A program made the position numbers and the translations under genes. The notes under the pieces were generated by a model, which saw nothing but the letters and a program-made list of their open reading frames with translations, was not told where the DNA came from and ran no database searches. This document shows, piece by piece, positions 21,258-29,731 of a DNA stretch of 64,000 bases; positions within the stretch are counted from its first letter, which is position 1, and each line of letters begins with the position of its first letter. Origin of the DNA: Rhodospirillales bacterium (GTDB taxonomy: Bacteria; Pseudomonadota; Alphaproteobacteria; Reyranellales; Reyranellaceae); NCBI GenBank assembly GCA_016699855.1, contig CP064988.1:3748501-3812500 (forward strand), read 5' to 3'.

Positions 21258-21518
21258 ATGGCCAAGATCGAGATCTTCACCTCGCCGTTCTGCGGCTACT
21301 GCGCGCGCGCCAAGGCGCTGCTCGACGACAAGGGCGCCGTCTACGACGAGCGCGACGTGATGATGGACGACAAGAACCGGGCGGAGATGCGCCAGCGCAC
21401 CAACCGGACGTCGGTGCCGCAGATATTCATCGACGGCAAGCACGTCGGCGGCAGCGACGATCTGCACGCTCTCGACGCCGCCGGCAAGCTCGATCCGATG
21501 CTGGCGGGCGCGGCCTGA
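21258..21518 (+). CDS. grxC: Glutaredoxin 3
   Basis: 86-aa cytosolic dithiol glutaredoxin that reduces disulfides and glutathione-mixed disulfides. Active site Cys12-Gly-Tyr-Cys15; the glutathione-binding TSVPQIFI and GGSDDLHAL are present. The length is that of GrxC. Start ATG 21258. A nitrilase-like gene follows 44 bp downstream, a pairing common in alphaproteobacteria and suggesting a glutathione-related job for both. Confidence 0.94.
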   Translation: MAKIEIFTSPFCGYCARAKALLDDKGAVYDERDVMMDDKNRAEMRQRTNRTSVPQIFIDGKHVGGSDDLHALDAAGKLDPMLAGAA

Positions 21519-21562
21519 GCCGCGCCGCCGACCCTTATCGCCAGCCGCCGCGGGAGCCGGGC

Positions 21563-22420
21563 ATGTCCACGAAGTTCACGGTCGGCCTGATCCAGGTGAA
21601 CGCCACCAACGAGCTGGCGCCGAACATCGCCTTCATCGAGGAGCAGACGCGGCGCGCGCGCGACGCCGGCGCGGATTTCGTGATGACGCCGGAGAACTCG
21701 ACGCTGATCGGCGCCAACCGGGCCGACACGCTGGCCAAGGCCGCGCCCGAGGAATCGCATCCCGGCCTGGCGTCGGCGCGGGCGGTCTCGCGCGAGTGCG
21801 GCGTGTGGTTCCTGGTCGGTTCGATCCACGTCAGGATCGAGGCCGAGCGCAACGCCAACCGGTCCTATCTGATCGATCCGTCCGGCGCCGTCGTCGCCAG
21901 CTACGACAAGATCCACATGTTCGACGTGCAGCTCGCGGGCGGCGAGTCCTACCGCGAATCGTCGACGTTCCGTCCGGGCGAGCGCGCCGTCGTCGCCGAC
22001 ACGCCGTGGGGCCGGCTCGGCATGACGATCTGCTACGATCTGCGCTTTCCCTACCTCTACCGCGACCTCGCGCACGCCGGCGCGACGATGCTGTCGATCC
22101 CCTCGTCGTTCACGGTGCCCACCGGGCGGGCGCACTGGCACGCGCTGATGCGCGCGCGCGCCATCGAGACCGGCTGCTACGTGTTCGCGCCGGCCCAGGT
22201 CGGCAGCCACGCCGGCAACCGCAAGACCTACGGCCATTCGGTCGTCGTCGCGCCGTGGGGCGAGGTGCTGGCCGACGCCGGCGGCGACGCGCCGGGCTTC
22301 GTGACGGCGGAGATCGACATGGCCAAAGTCGCCGAGGCGCGCGCCGCCGTACCGTCGCTGACGCACGACCGCGTCTACGCCAAGCCGGCGCCGCCGGCGA
22401 CCGCCCGCGCCGCCGAGTAG
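21563..22420 (+). CDS. Carbon-nitrogen hydrolase (Nit1/omega-amidase-like)
   Basis: 285-aa nitrilase-superfamily amidase. The catalytic triad is visible: Glu44 (MTPENS), Lys116 (YDKIHMFD) and Cys157 (TICYDLRFP). KIHMFDV and CYDLRFPYLYR fit the Nit1 group, whose members hydrolyse deaminated glutathione, a repair reaction. That function suits its place after grxC, but the exact substrate is inferred. Start ATG 21563. Confidence 0.85.
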   Translation: MSTKFTVGLIQVNATNELAPNIAFIEEQTRRARDAGADFVMTPENSTLIGANRADTLAKAAPEESHPGLASARAVSRECGVWFLVGSIHVRIEAERNANRSYLIDPSGAVVASYDKIHMFDVQLAGGESYRESSTFRPGERAVVADTPWGRLGMTICYDLRFPYLYRDLAHAGATMLSIPSSFTVPTGRAHWHALMRARAIETGCYVFAPAQVGSHAGNRKTYGHSVVVAPWGEVLADAGGDAPGFVTAEIDMAKVAEARAAVPSLTHDRVYAKPAPPATARAAE

Positions 22421-22428
22421 GGGGCGCG

Positions 22429-23211
22429 TCAGGGGAGGCCGTAGGCCTCCTTGAACGTCGCGACCGTGCGGATCCAGGCGAGATCCATGAAGGTGCGCTC
22501 GAAATGCTTCGAGCGCGGGTTCGCGAACGCGCCGGCGGCTGGATAGCGGAAGAACTTGAAGTCGCGCTGGACGCGCCTCAACCGGATCTCGAGGTCGATG
22601 CGCATCGACGTCGTCGCCCAGCCGTCGCGGTCGCCGAAATGGCCGATGATCCTGCCGTCGACGCGGTGCAGCCGTTCCGCCGGCGCGTCGACGCGGCCGT
22701 AGAAGATCGCGGTGGCGGTCACGCTGGCGCCATCGCTCGCCAGCATCGCGATCTCCGCGCCGTGGCCGAAGCCGACGCTGCCCAGCCGCTGGTCGCAGAA
22801 CTTTCGCGAGCGCGCCCAGTCGAACCAGAGGGTCACGCCGTCGACCGCCATCGCCGGGTCGATGGCGCGCGCCAGCTCGGCGGCCGCCTCGTCGCTGTCG
22901 GCGGTCCTGCCGCCGAGAAGGTCGACAACGACCGCCGCGAGCCCGTCGGACGCCAACGACGCGGCGAGCCGGTCGAGGTCGTCGGTGGCGCCGAAAGCGT
23001 CGTGCACCAGCAGGATCGCCGGCGCCGGCACCTTCGCCGGTAGATGCAGGCGGCCGTGCAGCACGCGGTTTCCGGCCAGCGTCACCGACACGCGCTCCGG
23101 CGGCTTCGCCACCGGCGCCGGCGCGGATTGGCCGAGCGCGAGTGACGGCGCCGCGAGCGCTCCGAATCCGGTGAGCGCGAAGCGGCGGCCGAGCGTGGAC
23201 GTGCGTCGCAT
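22429..23211 (-). CDS. Dienelactone-hydrolase-like exported protein lacking the catalytic residues
   Basis: 260-aa alpha/beta-hydrolase-fold protein with a twin-arginine-like signal (RRFALTGFGALAAPSLALG). The fold is clear: ILLVHDAFGATDDL (oxyanion region), GLAAVVVDLLGG and IIGHFGDRDGW. The nucleophile elbow that should read G-x-C/S-x-G is GFGHGAE, so the nucleophile position is Gly149. The usual C-terminal His region reads YPAAGAFANP without His. The Asp of GDRD is kept. It is therefore probably non-catalytic or uses other residues. ATG 23211 has AGGA 7 nt upstream, which I prefer over a GTG two codons earlier. Confidence 0.7.
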   Translation of the reverse strand: MRRTSTLGRRFALTGFGALAAPSLALGQSAPAPVAKPPERVSVTLAGNRVLHGRLHLPAKVPAPAILLVHDAFGATDDLDRLAASLASDGLAAVVVDLLGGRTADSDEAAAELARAIDPAMAVDGVTLWFDWARSRKFCDQRLGSVGFGHGAEIAMLASDGASVTATAIFYGRVDAPAERLHRVDGRIIGHFGDRDGWATTSMRIDLEIRLRRVQRDFKFFRYPAAGAFANPRSKHFERTFMDLAWIRTVATFKEAYGLP

Positions 23212-23245
23212 ATCCACATCCTAACGGGTGTACGATGGCCACCTC

Positions 23246-24349
23246 ATGGCACAAACGGCCCGCAAAGTGAACACGTCGGCCCTCCGGCGGCGCCGAGCTC
23301 CGGGCGCGCCATCGCTTTTTCGCCTCCTCCGTGTCGGTCTCACGCTGCTGGCCGTCGCCGCTTGCGCACCTGGTGGCGACCGCGCGCGGCGCGACGACGA
23401 GTCCGCGCCGGCGCTGCGCGCGCGGGCGCTGGTCGCGAACATCGAGTCGCCCGGCGCGACGCGCGTCGGCGCCTTGGTCTGGCGCGGCGGGATCGCGCTG
23501 ACGGCCGACGATCCGCGGTTCGGCGGCTGGTCCGATCTCTGGGTCTCGGATGACGGCCGCTCGCTGCGCTCGGTGTCCGACGAAGGCGTCTGGCTCGCGG
23601 CGTCGCTCGACTACGACGCCGCCGGGCGTCTCGCCCGCGCGTCGAACGCGCGGCTCGGGCGTCTCAAGGACGTCGACGGCCGGCCGCTGCGGGGCAAGGC
23701 GGACGCCGACGCCGAGGGCCTCGCCATCCTCGCCGACGGCGCCGCGCTGGTCGCGTTCGAGCGCCGGCACCGCCTGCTGCGCTTCGAACCGCGGGTGGGA
23801 TCGGTTGACGGCGGACTTGCGGGCGTTCCGCGCGTGGTGGCGACGCCGCCGGAACTGGCCGCGGCGCCGCGCAACGGCGGCGTCGAGGCGATGGCCGCGC
23901 TGCCTGACGGTGGCTTGCTGCTGATCACCGAGGAGATGGTCGGCCGCGACGGCGCCATGGTCGGCTGGCTCGGCGCGCCGGCGACCGGGGGCTGGCGGTG
24001 GATGCGGTTCCACTATCCCGTGCGCGGCGGATTCCGGCCGACCGGTGCCGCCGCGCTTCCCGACGGAGGCATCGTCGTCGTCGAGCGGTCGTTCGACCCG
24101 CTGCGGGGTTGGCGCGTGCGCCTGGCCCGGGTCGCCGCGGTCGCGCTGGCCGCCGCCGCGGCCGGCGACACCCTTGTGGCGATCGAGGAGATCGGGCGCC
24201 TGGAGACGCCTTGGGTGGTCGAGAACATCGAGGGCGTGGCGGCGCGGCGCGGTCCGCGCGGCGAGACGCTGCTGTGGCTGCTCTCGGACGACAATTTCAA
24301 TCCGCTGCAACGCACGGTGCTGCTGCATTTCGAACTGGCTCCGCGCTGA
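23246..24349 (+). CDS. Esterase-like activity of phytase family lipoprotein
   Basis: 367-aa exported protein. The N-terminus has a basic stretch, then VGLTLLAVAACAPGG, where the Cys suits a lipobox (VAAC). The rest is a repetitive beta-propeller-like domain with GWSDLWVSDDGRSLRSVSDEG, DADAEGLAIL, NGGVEAMAALPDGGLLLITEE and WVVENIEGVA, the signature order of the esterase-like-phytase family (PF13449). Phosphatase or esterase activity is known only for a few members. Start ATG 23246. It is divergent from the degenerate hydrolase with only about 34 bp between starts. Confidence 0.75.
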   Translation: MAQTARKVNTSALRRRRAPGAPSLFRLLRVGLTLLAVAACAPGGDRARRDDESAPALRARALVANIESPGATRVGALVWRGGIALTADDPRFGGWSDLWVSDDGRSLRSVSDEGVWLAASLDYDAAGRLARASNARLGRLKDVDGRPLRGKADADAEGLAILADGAALVAFERRHRLLRFEPRVGSVDGGLAGVPRVVATPPELAAAPRNGGVEAMAALPDGGLLLITEEMVGRDGAMVGWLGAPATGGWRWMRFHYPVRGGFRPTGAAALPDGGIVVVERSFDPLRGWRVRLARVAAVALAAAAAGDTLVAIEEIGRLETPWVVENIEGVAARRGPRGETLLWLLSDDNFNPLQRTVLLHFELAPR

Positions 24350-24427
24350 CGCCGCCGCGCCGGCGCCGGCAGGCGACGACGCGCGCGGCCGGTGATATAT
24401 CGTGACCGGCAAGCTGGAGGGAGTTGG

Positions 24428-26446
24428 ATGGCGCTGGCGGCGGTGGCGGTGTTTCTCGGCGCCTTCCTGTTGTTCCTGGTGCAGCCGCTGATCGGCCGCA
24501 TCGTCGTGCCGTGGTTCGGCGGCGGCGCGCCGGTGTGGACCGCGAGCCTGGTGTTCTTCCAGGTCGCGCTGCTGGCCGGCTACGCCTACGCCGCCTTCGT
24601 CGGCCGCCGCCTCTCGCCGCGGGCGCAGGCCGTCGCCCATGTCGCGCTGGTGGCCGCGAGCCTGCTCGCGCTGCCGCTCACGCCCGATCCCGGCTGGAAG
24701 CCGGACGAGGGCGCGTCGCCGGTGCCGCGGCTTCTGGCGCTGATGGCTCTGAGCGTCGGCGGCCCCTACATGCTGCTGGCCGCCGGCGGACCGCTGCTGC
24801 AGGCGTGGCTGGCGCGCGCGGGACATACGCCGTGGCGGTTGTTCGCGCTGTCGAACCTCGCCTCGCTGGCGGCGCTCGTCGCCTATCCCTTCGTCGTCGA
24901 ACCGTGGCTCACCATCACGACGCAACGTTGGTTGTGGTCCGGCGGCTACGCCCTCTACGCCGCGCTGATCGCCGCGCTGGCGTGGCGCATGTCGACCGTG
25001 CCGGCCGCCGCCGAGGCGCCGGCCGCCGCCGAGCCGACGGCGGCGCCTGAGGAACCGGTGGAGCGGGGTGGTCCGGCGCTGTGGATCCTTCTGGCGGCTG
25101 TACCGTCGGCGCTGCTGCTGGCGGTGACCGAGTACCTGACGCGCGACGTGGCGCCGATGCCGTTGCTGTGGATCCCGCCGCTGGCCTTGTACCTCGCGAC
25201 GTTCGTCATCTGGTTCGACGGCAACCTGCCGTACCACCGCCCGTCATGGCTCGCGGCGGCGGCGCTGGCGGTCGTGGCGATGGCGATGGCGATGACGACG
25301 CCGGCGCTGGCGTTCAAATTGGTGCCGAACCTGCTGGTGTTCGGCGTCGGGTTGTTCCTCGTGACGCTGTTCTGCCACGGCGAGCTGGTGGCGGTGCGGC
25401 CGGCCCCGTCGCGGCTCGGCGGCTACTACCTTTGCATCGCCGTCGGCGGTGCGATCGGCGGCGTGGCCGTCGGTCTGGCGTTCCCCGTGATTCTGTCCAA
25501 CACCTACGACCTCGAGATCGCGCTCGGCGCGGCGGGCGTCGTGGTCGCCGTGCGCGCCGCCGCGCTGTGGCCGCGCTGGCTCGCGCTGGGCGGCTACGCC
25601 GCCGGCGTCGCGGCGCTCGCCATGGCGGGCTGGGCCGGCTGGTACCGCTACGACGCGTCGCGGACCGAGGTGTCGGTGACGCGCAATTTCTACGGCACGC
25701 TGCACGTCATGGAGGGCAACAAGGGGGAGCGCGAGCACTACGTCCAGCTGGCGCACGGCGGCATCGTGCACGGATTCCAGATGATGGCGCCGGACCGCCG
25801 GCGCACGGCGGTCGGCTACTACCGCTCGACCTCCGGCGTCGGCCTCGCGCTGCGCGCCCTGCCGGACGGCCCGCGCAAGGTCGGCATCGTCGGCCTCGGC
25901 ACCGGCGGCATCGCCGCGCACAGCCGCGCCGGCGACGTCTACCGCTTCTACGACATCGATCCCGGCGTCGTGGCGGTGGCGCGCAAGCACTTCACCTACC
26001 TCTCGGACTCGCCGGCGCGGATCGACATCGTGCTGGGCGACGCGCGGCTGCGGCTGGAGCGCGAGGCGCCTCAGGCGTACGATCTGCTGGCCGTCGACGC
26101 CTTCACCGGCGACGCCATTCCGCTGCATCTCCTGACCCTCGAGGCGATCGACGTCTACCTGCGGCACGTCAAGCCGGACGGCGTCCTGGCGATCCACGTC
26201 AGCAACAAGTTCCTGCGGCTACCGCCGGTGCTGGAGATCGCCGCCCGCGCGCGCGGGCTGCGCATCGTGCTGTCGCGCGACACCGACGACCAGAACGCCG
26301 TCGTCAGCGACTGGGTCCTCATGGCGCGCGATGGCGCGCCGCTCGGCTCCGAGGCGCTGAAGCGGTCGCTCGTGGAGATCGACGCCCGGCCGGAATGGCG
26401 GCCGTGGACCGACGATTACGTCGATCTGCTGCGCGCGCTGAAATAA
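24428..26446 (+). CDS. Polytopic membrane protein fused to a spermidine-synthase-like domain
   Basis: 672 aa. The N-terminal 420 residues carry about 11-12 hydrophobic helices, starting with FLVQPLIGRIVVPWFGG, a hallmark of this fused family. The C-terminal 240 residues are a spermidine-synthase-like Rossmann domain: IVGLGTGGIAAHSR (cofactor loop), YDIDPGVVAVAR, VLGDARLRLE and LLAVDAFTGDAIPLHLLT. Polyamine synthesis by this fused type has not been generally proved; a transport-plus-aminopropyl-transfer role is a guess. ATG 24428 has GGAGG about 7 nt upstream. An in-frame GTG at 24392 is less likely. Confidence 0.82.
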   Translation: MALAAVAVFLGAFLLFLVQPLIGRIVVPWFGGGAPVWTASLVFFQVALLAGYAYAAFVGRRLSPRAQAVAHVALVAASLLALPLTPDPGWKPDEGASPVPRLLALMALSVGGPYMLLAAGGPLLQAWLARAGHTPWRLFALSNLASLAALVAYPFVVEPWLTITTQRWLWSGGYALYAALIAALAWRMSTVPAAAEAPAAAEPTAAPEEPVERGGPALWILLAAVPSALLLAVTEYLTRDVAPMPLLWIPPLALYLATFVIWFDGNLPYHRPSWLAAAALAVVAMAMAMTTPALAFKLVPNLLVFGVGLFLVTLFCHGELVAVRPAPSRLGGYYLCIAVGGAIGGVAVGLAFPVILSNTYDLEIALGAAGVVVAVRAAALWPRWLALGGYAAGVAALAMAGWAGWYRYDASRTEVSVTRNFYGTLHVMEGNKGEREHYVQLAHGGIVHGFQMMAPDRRRTAVGYYRSTSGVGLALRALPDGPRKVGIVGLGTGGIAAHSRAGDVYRFYDIDPGVVAVARKHFTYLSDSPARIDIVLGDARLRLEREAPQAYDLLAVDAFTGDAIPLHLLTLEAIDVYLRHVKPDGVLAIHVSNKFLRLPPVLEIAARARGLRIVLSRDTDDQNAVVSDWVLMARDGAPLGSEALKRSLVEIDARPEWRPWTDDYVDLLRALK

Positions 26447-26496
26447 GCCACGCCGGGCACTGGCGCGTCCGGGGTCGGGCGCCCTATGTATCGCCG

Positions 26497-27299
26497 ATGA
26501 TGCCGCCGCGATTCGCCGTCACGCCCCTGATCGTCGAGGGGATGCGGGTGACCCTCGCCAACCTGCGCCTGGCGCTCGATCTCGCGCTGGTGCCGACCCT
26601 CGTCAGCGTCGCCATCACCTTCGTCGGTCGCGCGCTGGCCGGCGAGCGGCTGGAGATGGTGGAGGCGCTCGCGATCCGCACCGTCGATGTCGTTCCGTCG
26701 GCGATGTTCGCCATCGCCTGGTACCGCTTCGTCCTGCTCGGCCCTGCGGCGGCCGCGCCGGGCGCCTCGCTGGGGCGGCGGGAACGCGGCTACCTCTTCC
26801 AGCTCGTCGCCATCGCGGCGATCCCGATCGCGCTCGAGGCCATTTTCCTCGCGATCGCGCCGTGGCCGCTGCCCCGGGACGCCGAATCCATGCCGCCGGG
26901 CATGGGGCGGCCGCGGCGCTCGGTCTCGGCGCCACGGTCACCCTGATGATCGCGGTGCGCCTGAGCTTCGGGCTCGTGGCGCCGGCGCTCGACTTGGCGT
27001 GGGCGCCTCGCCTGGCGTGGCGCTACGGCGCCGGCAACGGATGGGCGATCCTCGGCGCGCTGATCCTGACCCTGCTCGGCCTGGGCATGGGCAAGACGCT
27101 CGTCAACGGCGTGGTCGAGCGGCTCGCGACGGCGGTGTTCGACGCGCCGTTGAGCCTCGGGCCGCTGCTGGTCGTCGAGCTGGTCCAGGAGACCGTCGCT
27201 TACCTGACATGGGCGCCGGCGCTGGCGCTTCAGGCCTTCATCTTCCGCGACCTGACCGGCTTCAAGCCCGGCCACCCCCTGCGCCAGCCGCCGGTCTGA
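26497..27299 (+). pseudogene. Multi-pass membrane protein of unknown function, frameshifted
   Basis: About 267 residues if repaired, with roughly six hydrophobic helices. The first part (from ATG 26497 or 26500) runs ANLRLALDLALVPTLVSV to AIFLAIAPWPLPRDAESMPPGMG. The second part, in another frame from about 26907, continues AAAALGLGATVTLMIAV and ends QAFIFRDLTGFKPG. The break falls in the GGGG run at 26904-26907 and is mended by one extra G. Neither part matches a family I know. It follows the spermidine-synthase-like gene by 50 bp. Confidence 0.6.
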
Positions 27300-27308
27300 T
27301 CGCGGCGG

Positions 27309-29006
27309 TCAACGCGTCGCGGCGTCGGCCTCGAGCTTCGACAGCGTGACGCGCGACGTGATCTGCTCCAGCGACGTCTTCACGTGGATGATCGAGGCGG
27401 TGTTCGACGCCAGGCAGCGCTCGAACGCCGGCGCGAACTCCGCCGTCCGCACGACCGTCTCGCCGTGGCCGCCGAAGGCGCGCGCGTAGGCGGCGAAATC
27501 CGGATTGCGCAGCTCGACGCCGTGGGCGCGGCCGTGGCCGTACTCGCGCGCCTGGTGCATGCGGATCGTGCCGTACTGGCCGTTGTCGACCACGACCACC
27601 ACCAGATTGGCGCCGAACTGCAGCGCGGTGGCGAACTCCTGGCCGTTCATCAGGAAGCAGCCGTCGCCGGCGAAAGCGACCACCAGGCGGCGCGGCTCGA
27701 CGATCTTGGCGGCGACCGCAGCCGGCACGCCGTAGCCCATCGCGCCGCTGGTCGGCGCGAGCTGGGTGCGCAGGCCGCGGTACTGGAAGTGCCGGTGGAC
27801 CCAGCCGGCGTAGTTGCCGGCGCCGTTGGCGACGAGCGCGTCGTCGGGCAGTCGGGCGTTGAGCCACGCGACGATCTCGCCGAGGTCGACGTCGCCCGCC
27901 GATCCCGTCGGCTTGATGGTGGCGAGATACTCGGCGTGGGCACGCGGCACGTCGTCGGCCCAGCGCGGCGCGGCGACGGGCGCCATGGCGCGCGCGGCTG
28001 CGGCGAAGTTCGCCATGCCGCTGTTGATCATCAATTCGGCCTCGTAGACGCGGCCCAGCTCGTCGGCGCCGCCGTGGACGTGGACCAGAGGCTGCCTCGG
28101 CACCGGGATGTCGAACAGCGAGTAGCCGGCGCTGGTGATCTCGCCCAGCCGCGGACCGACCGCGAGCACCAGGTCGGACTCGCGGATGCGTCTCGTGAGC
28201 GCAGGGTCGGAGCCCAGGCCGATGTTGCCGATGTAGTTGGGATGGCGATTGTCGATCAGGTCGGCGTTGCGGAACGCCGTCGTCACCGGCAGACGGTTGG
28301 CTTCGGCGAAGGCGCGGATGTCGTCGCACGCGGCCTTCGTCCAGCCGCCGCCGCCGAGCATCATCACGGGGCGCTCGGCGCGCTCCAGCATGGCGCGCAG
28401 CCGCGCCATGTCGGCCGGCGCCGGCGCCGCGCGCACGGTGGTGAACGGCCGCGCGTCGGCGACCTCGACCTCGTCGGTCAGCATGTCCTCGGGCAGCGCC
28501 AGCAGCACGGGACCGGGGCGTCCGGACATCGCGCGGTGGAACGCCTGGCTGACCAGCTCGGGGATGCGGCGCGCGTCCTCGATCTGCGCCGTCCACTTGG
28601 TCAGCGGCCCGAACATGCGGCGGTAGTCGATCTCCTGGAACGCCTCGCGCTCCTCCTGCTCGCGCGCCACCTGGCCGACCAGCACCACCATCGGCGTGCT
28701 GTCCTGGAAGGCGGTGTGGACGCCGATGCTGGCGTTGGTGGCCCCGGGGCCGCGCGTGACGAAGCAGATTCCCGGCTTGCCGGTGAGCTTGCCGTAGGCG
28801 TCGGCCATGTTCGCGGCGCCGCCTTCCTGGCGGCAGGTCACGAACTTGATCGCGTTGCGCGAATCGTAGAGCGCGTTCAGCGCCGCGAGATAGCTCTCGC
28901 CGGGCACGCCGAAGATGTGGTCGACGCCGTGGATACGCAGCTGGTCGACCAGCACCTGGCCGCCGGTGCGCTTCACCAGGGTGGACGTCGTCGAAGATGC
29001 GGACAT
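27309..29006 (-). CDS. Thiamine-pyrophosphate enzyme, acetolactate-synthase-like
   Basis: 565-aa three-domain TPP enzyme. N-terminal pyrimidine-binding domain with the cofactor-activating Glu61 (TCRQEGGAANMADAYG), a central domain, and the C-terminal pyrophosphate domain with GDGCFLMNGQEF and VVDNGQYGTIR (the GDG...N metal motif). It looks like the IlvB family but no ilvN regulatory gene follows, and the catabolic or paralogous nature of such lone copies is common. The likely reaction is decarboxylation of a 2-oxo acid. ATG 29006 has GGGAG upstream. A NIPSNAP-family gene lies 74 bp upstream on the same strand. Confidence 0.82.
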   Translation of the reverse strand: MSASSTTSTLVKRTGGQVLVDQLRIHGVDHIFGVPGESYLAALNALYDSRNAIKFVTCRQEGGAANMADAYGKLTGKPGICFVTRGPGATNASIGVHTAFQDSTPMVVLVGQVAREQEEREAFQEIDYRRMFGPLTKWTAQIEDARRIPELVSQAFHRAMSGRPGPVLLALPEDMLTDEVEVADARPFTTVRAAPAPADMARLRAMLERAERPVMMLGGGGWTKAACDDIRAFAEANRLPVTTAFRNADLIDNRHPNYIGNIGLGSDPALTRRIRESDLVLAVGPRLGEITSAGYSLFDIPVPRQPLVHVHGGADELGRVYEAELMINSGMANFAAAARAMAPVAAPRWADDVPRAHAEYLATIKPTGSAGDVDLGEIVAWLNARLPDDALVANGAGNYAGWVHRHFQYRGLRTQLAPTSGAMGYGVPAAVAAKIVEPRRLVVAFAGDGCFLMNGQEFATALQFGANLVVVVVDNGQYGTIRMHQAREYGHGRAHGVELRNPDFAAYARAFGGHGETVVRTAEFAPAFERCLASNTASIIHVKTSLEQITSRVTLSKLEADAATR

Positions 29007-29080
29007 GCCGATCGCTCCCGCGCGCCAGCGCGCCTGCTCGAACCGTGTCTGGGGGACCGCGGCGCGGGCGCCGCCGGGCG

Positions 29081-29395
29081 TCACTTCGCCGTCATGAACG
29101 GCGCCGGCACCACGAGCTTGTTGTTCATGGTCTTGAAGATGCCGGCGGTCTTCGCGAGGTACGCCTGCCATGCCGGATCGGCCTGCATCGCGGCGCGCCT
29201 GCGGGCGCGGTCGGCGACGTCCTCGTAGGCCCAGATATGGACGATCTCGTTGACGTTGCCGACCTCGGTGGTGAACCACGCGAACGGCTTGCCGCGATGC
29301 CGCGTCTGCACCGGATAGCCCTCGTTCTGGTAGAGGGCGAGGAAGTCCTTGAGTTTGCCGGGGTGCAACTCGTAGGTGCGGTGGTCGAAAATCAT
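29081..29395 (-). CDS. NIPSNAP-family protein
   Basis: 104-aa dimeric alpha-beta barrel (ferredoxin-like) protein. FDHRTYELHPGKLKDFLALY at the start, EIVHIWAYEDVADRARRRA in the middle and NNKLVVPAPF at the end fit the NIPSNAP domain. Function is unknown; in bacteria such genes often accompany catabolic enzymes. ATG 29395 begins the conserved MIFDHRTYEL; a TTG 12 bp upstream is less likely. Probably co-transcribed with the TPP enzyme. Confidence 0.82.
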   Translation of the reverse strand: MIFDHRTYELHPGKLKDFLALYQNEGYPVQTRHRGKPFAWFTTEVGNVNEIVHIWAYEDVADRARRRAAMQADPAWQAYLAKTAGIFKTMNNKLVVPAPFMTAK

Positions 29396-29731
29396 CCATG
29401 CCCCCAAAGGGTTAGCCGCGTCGCGGGCGCGTCGCCATCACGTCGCATCGTGCCCCGGCACGCTCGCGCCCGCAAGCGCATGCCAGTGGTGCGCTTCTTC
29501 GGCACGGGCCTGTGGACATTCCGCCTCGCGGCCCCCATACTTACAGCGACCGCTCGGGTATCGGAATGTCAGGTTCCTTTCCCGCCGGTAGTGTAGTCGG
29601 ATGCGAGCGCGGACGTCTTTCGCACGAGATCAGGGTCAGACGCGTAGTCACGTTCCAGGCCGTCAGACGGCACTGGCTTCCACCGCCGCAGCCGAGGTTT
29701 TTCCCCCACCAGTCAATAGAGTCTAGCAGGA
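29396..29731 (+). other. 336-bp gene-free leader before the RNA-binding protein gene
   Basis: No gene is evident between the NIPSNAP start and the RRM gene. The stretch is less GC-rich than its surroundings, with T-rich tracts near 29575 and 29698-29705, and probably holds the promoters of both genes plus a long 5' untranslated leader for the RRM gene. I see no clear sigma-70 boxes. AGGA at 29728-29731 directly abuts the ATG, too close for a normal ribosome binding site. Confidence 0.4.

Noticed and set aside
21341..25237. Very long minus-strand open frame (1298 codons)
   Set aside because: It is antisense to well-supported genes (nitrilase, phytase-like and spermidine-synthase-like) and Arg/Gly/Asp-rich, as expected of GC-biased codon positions.
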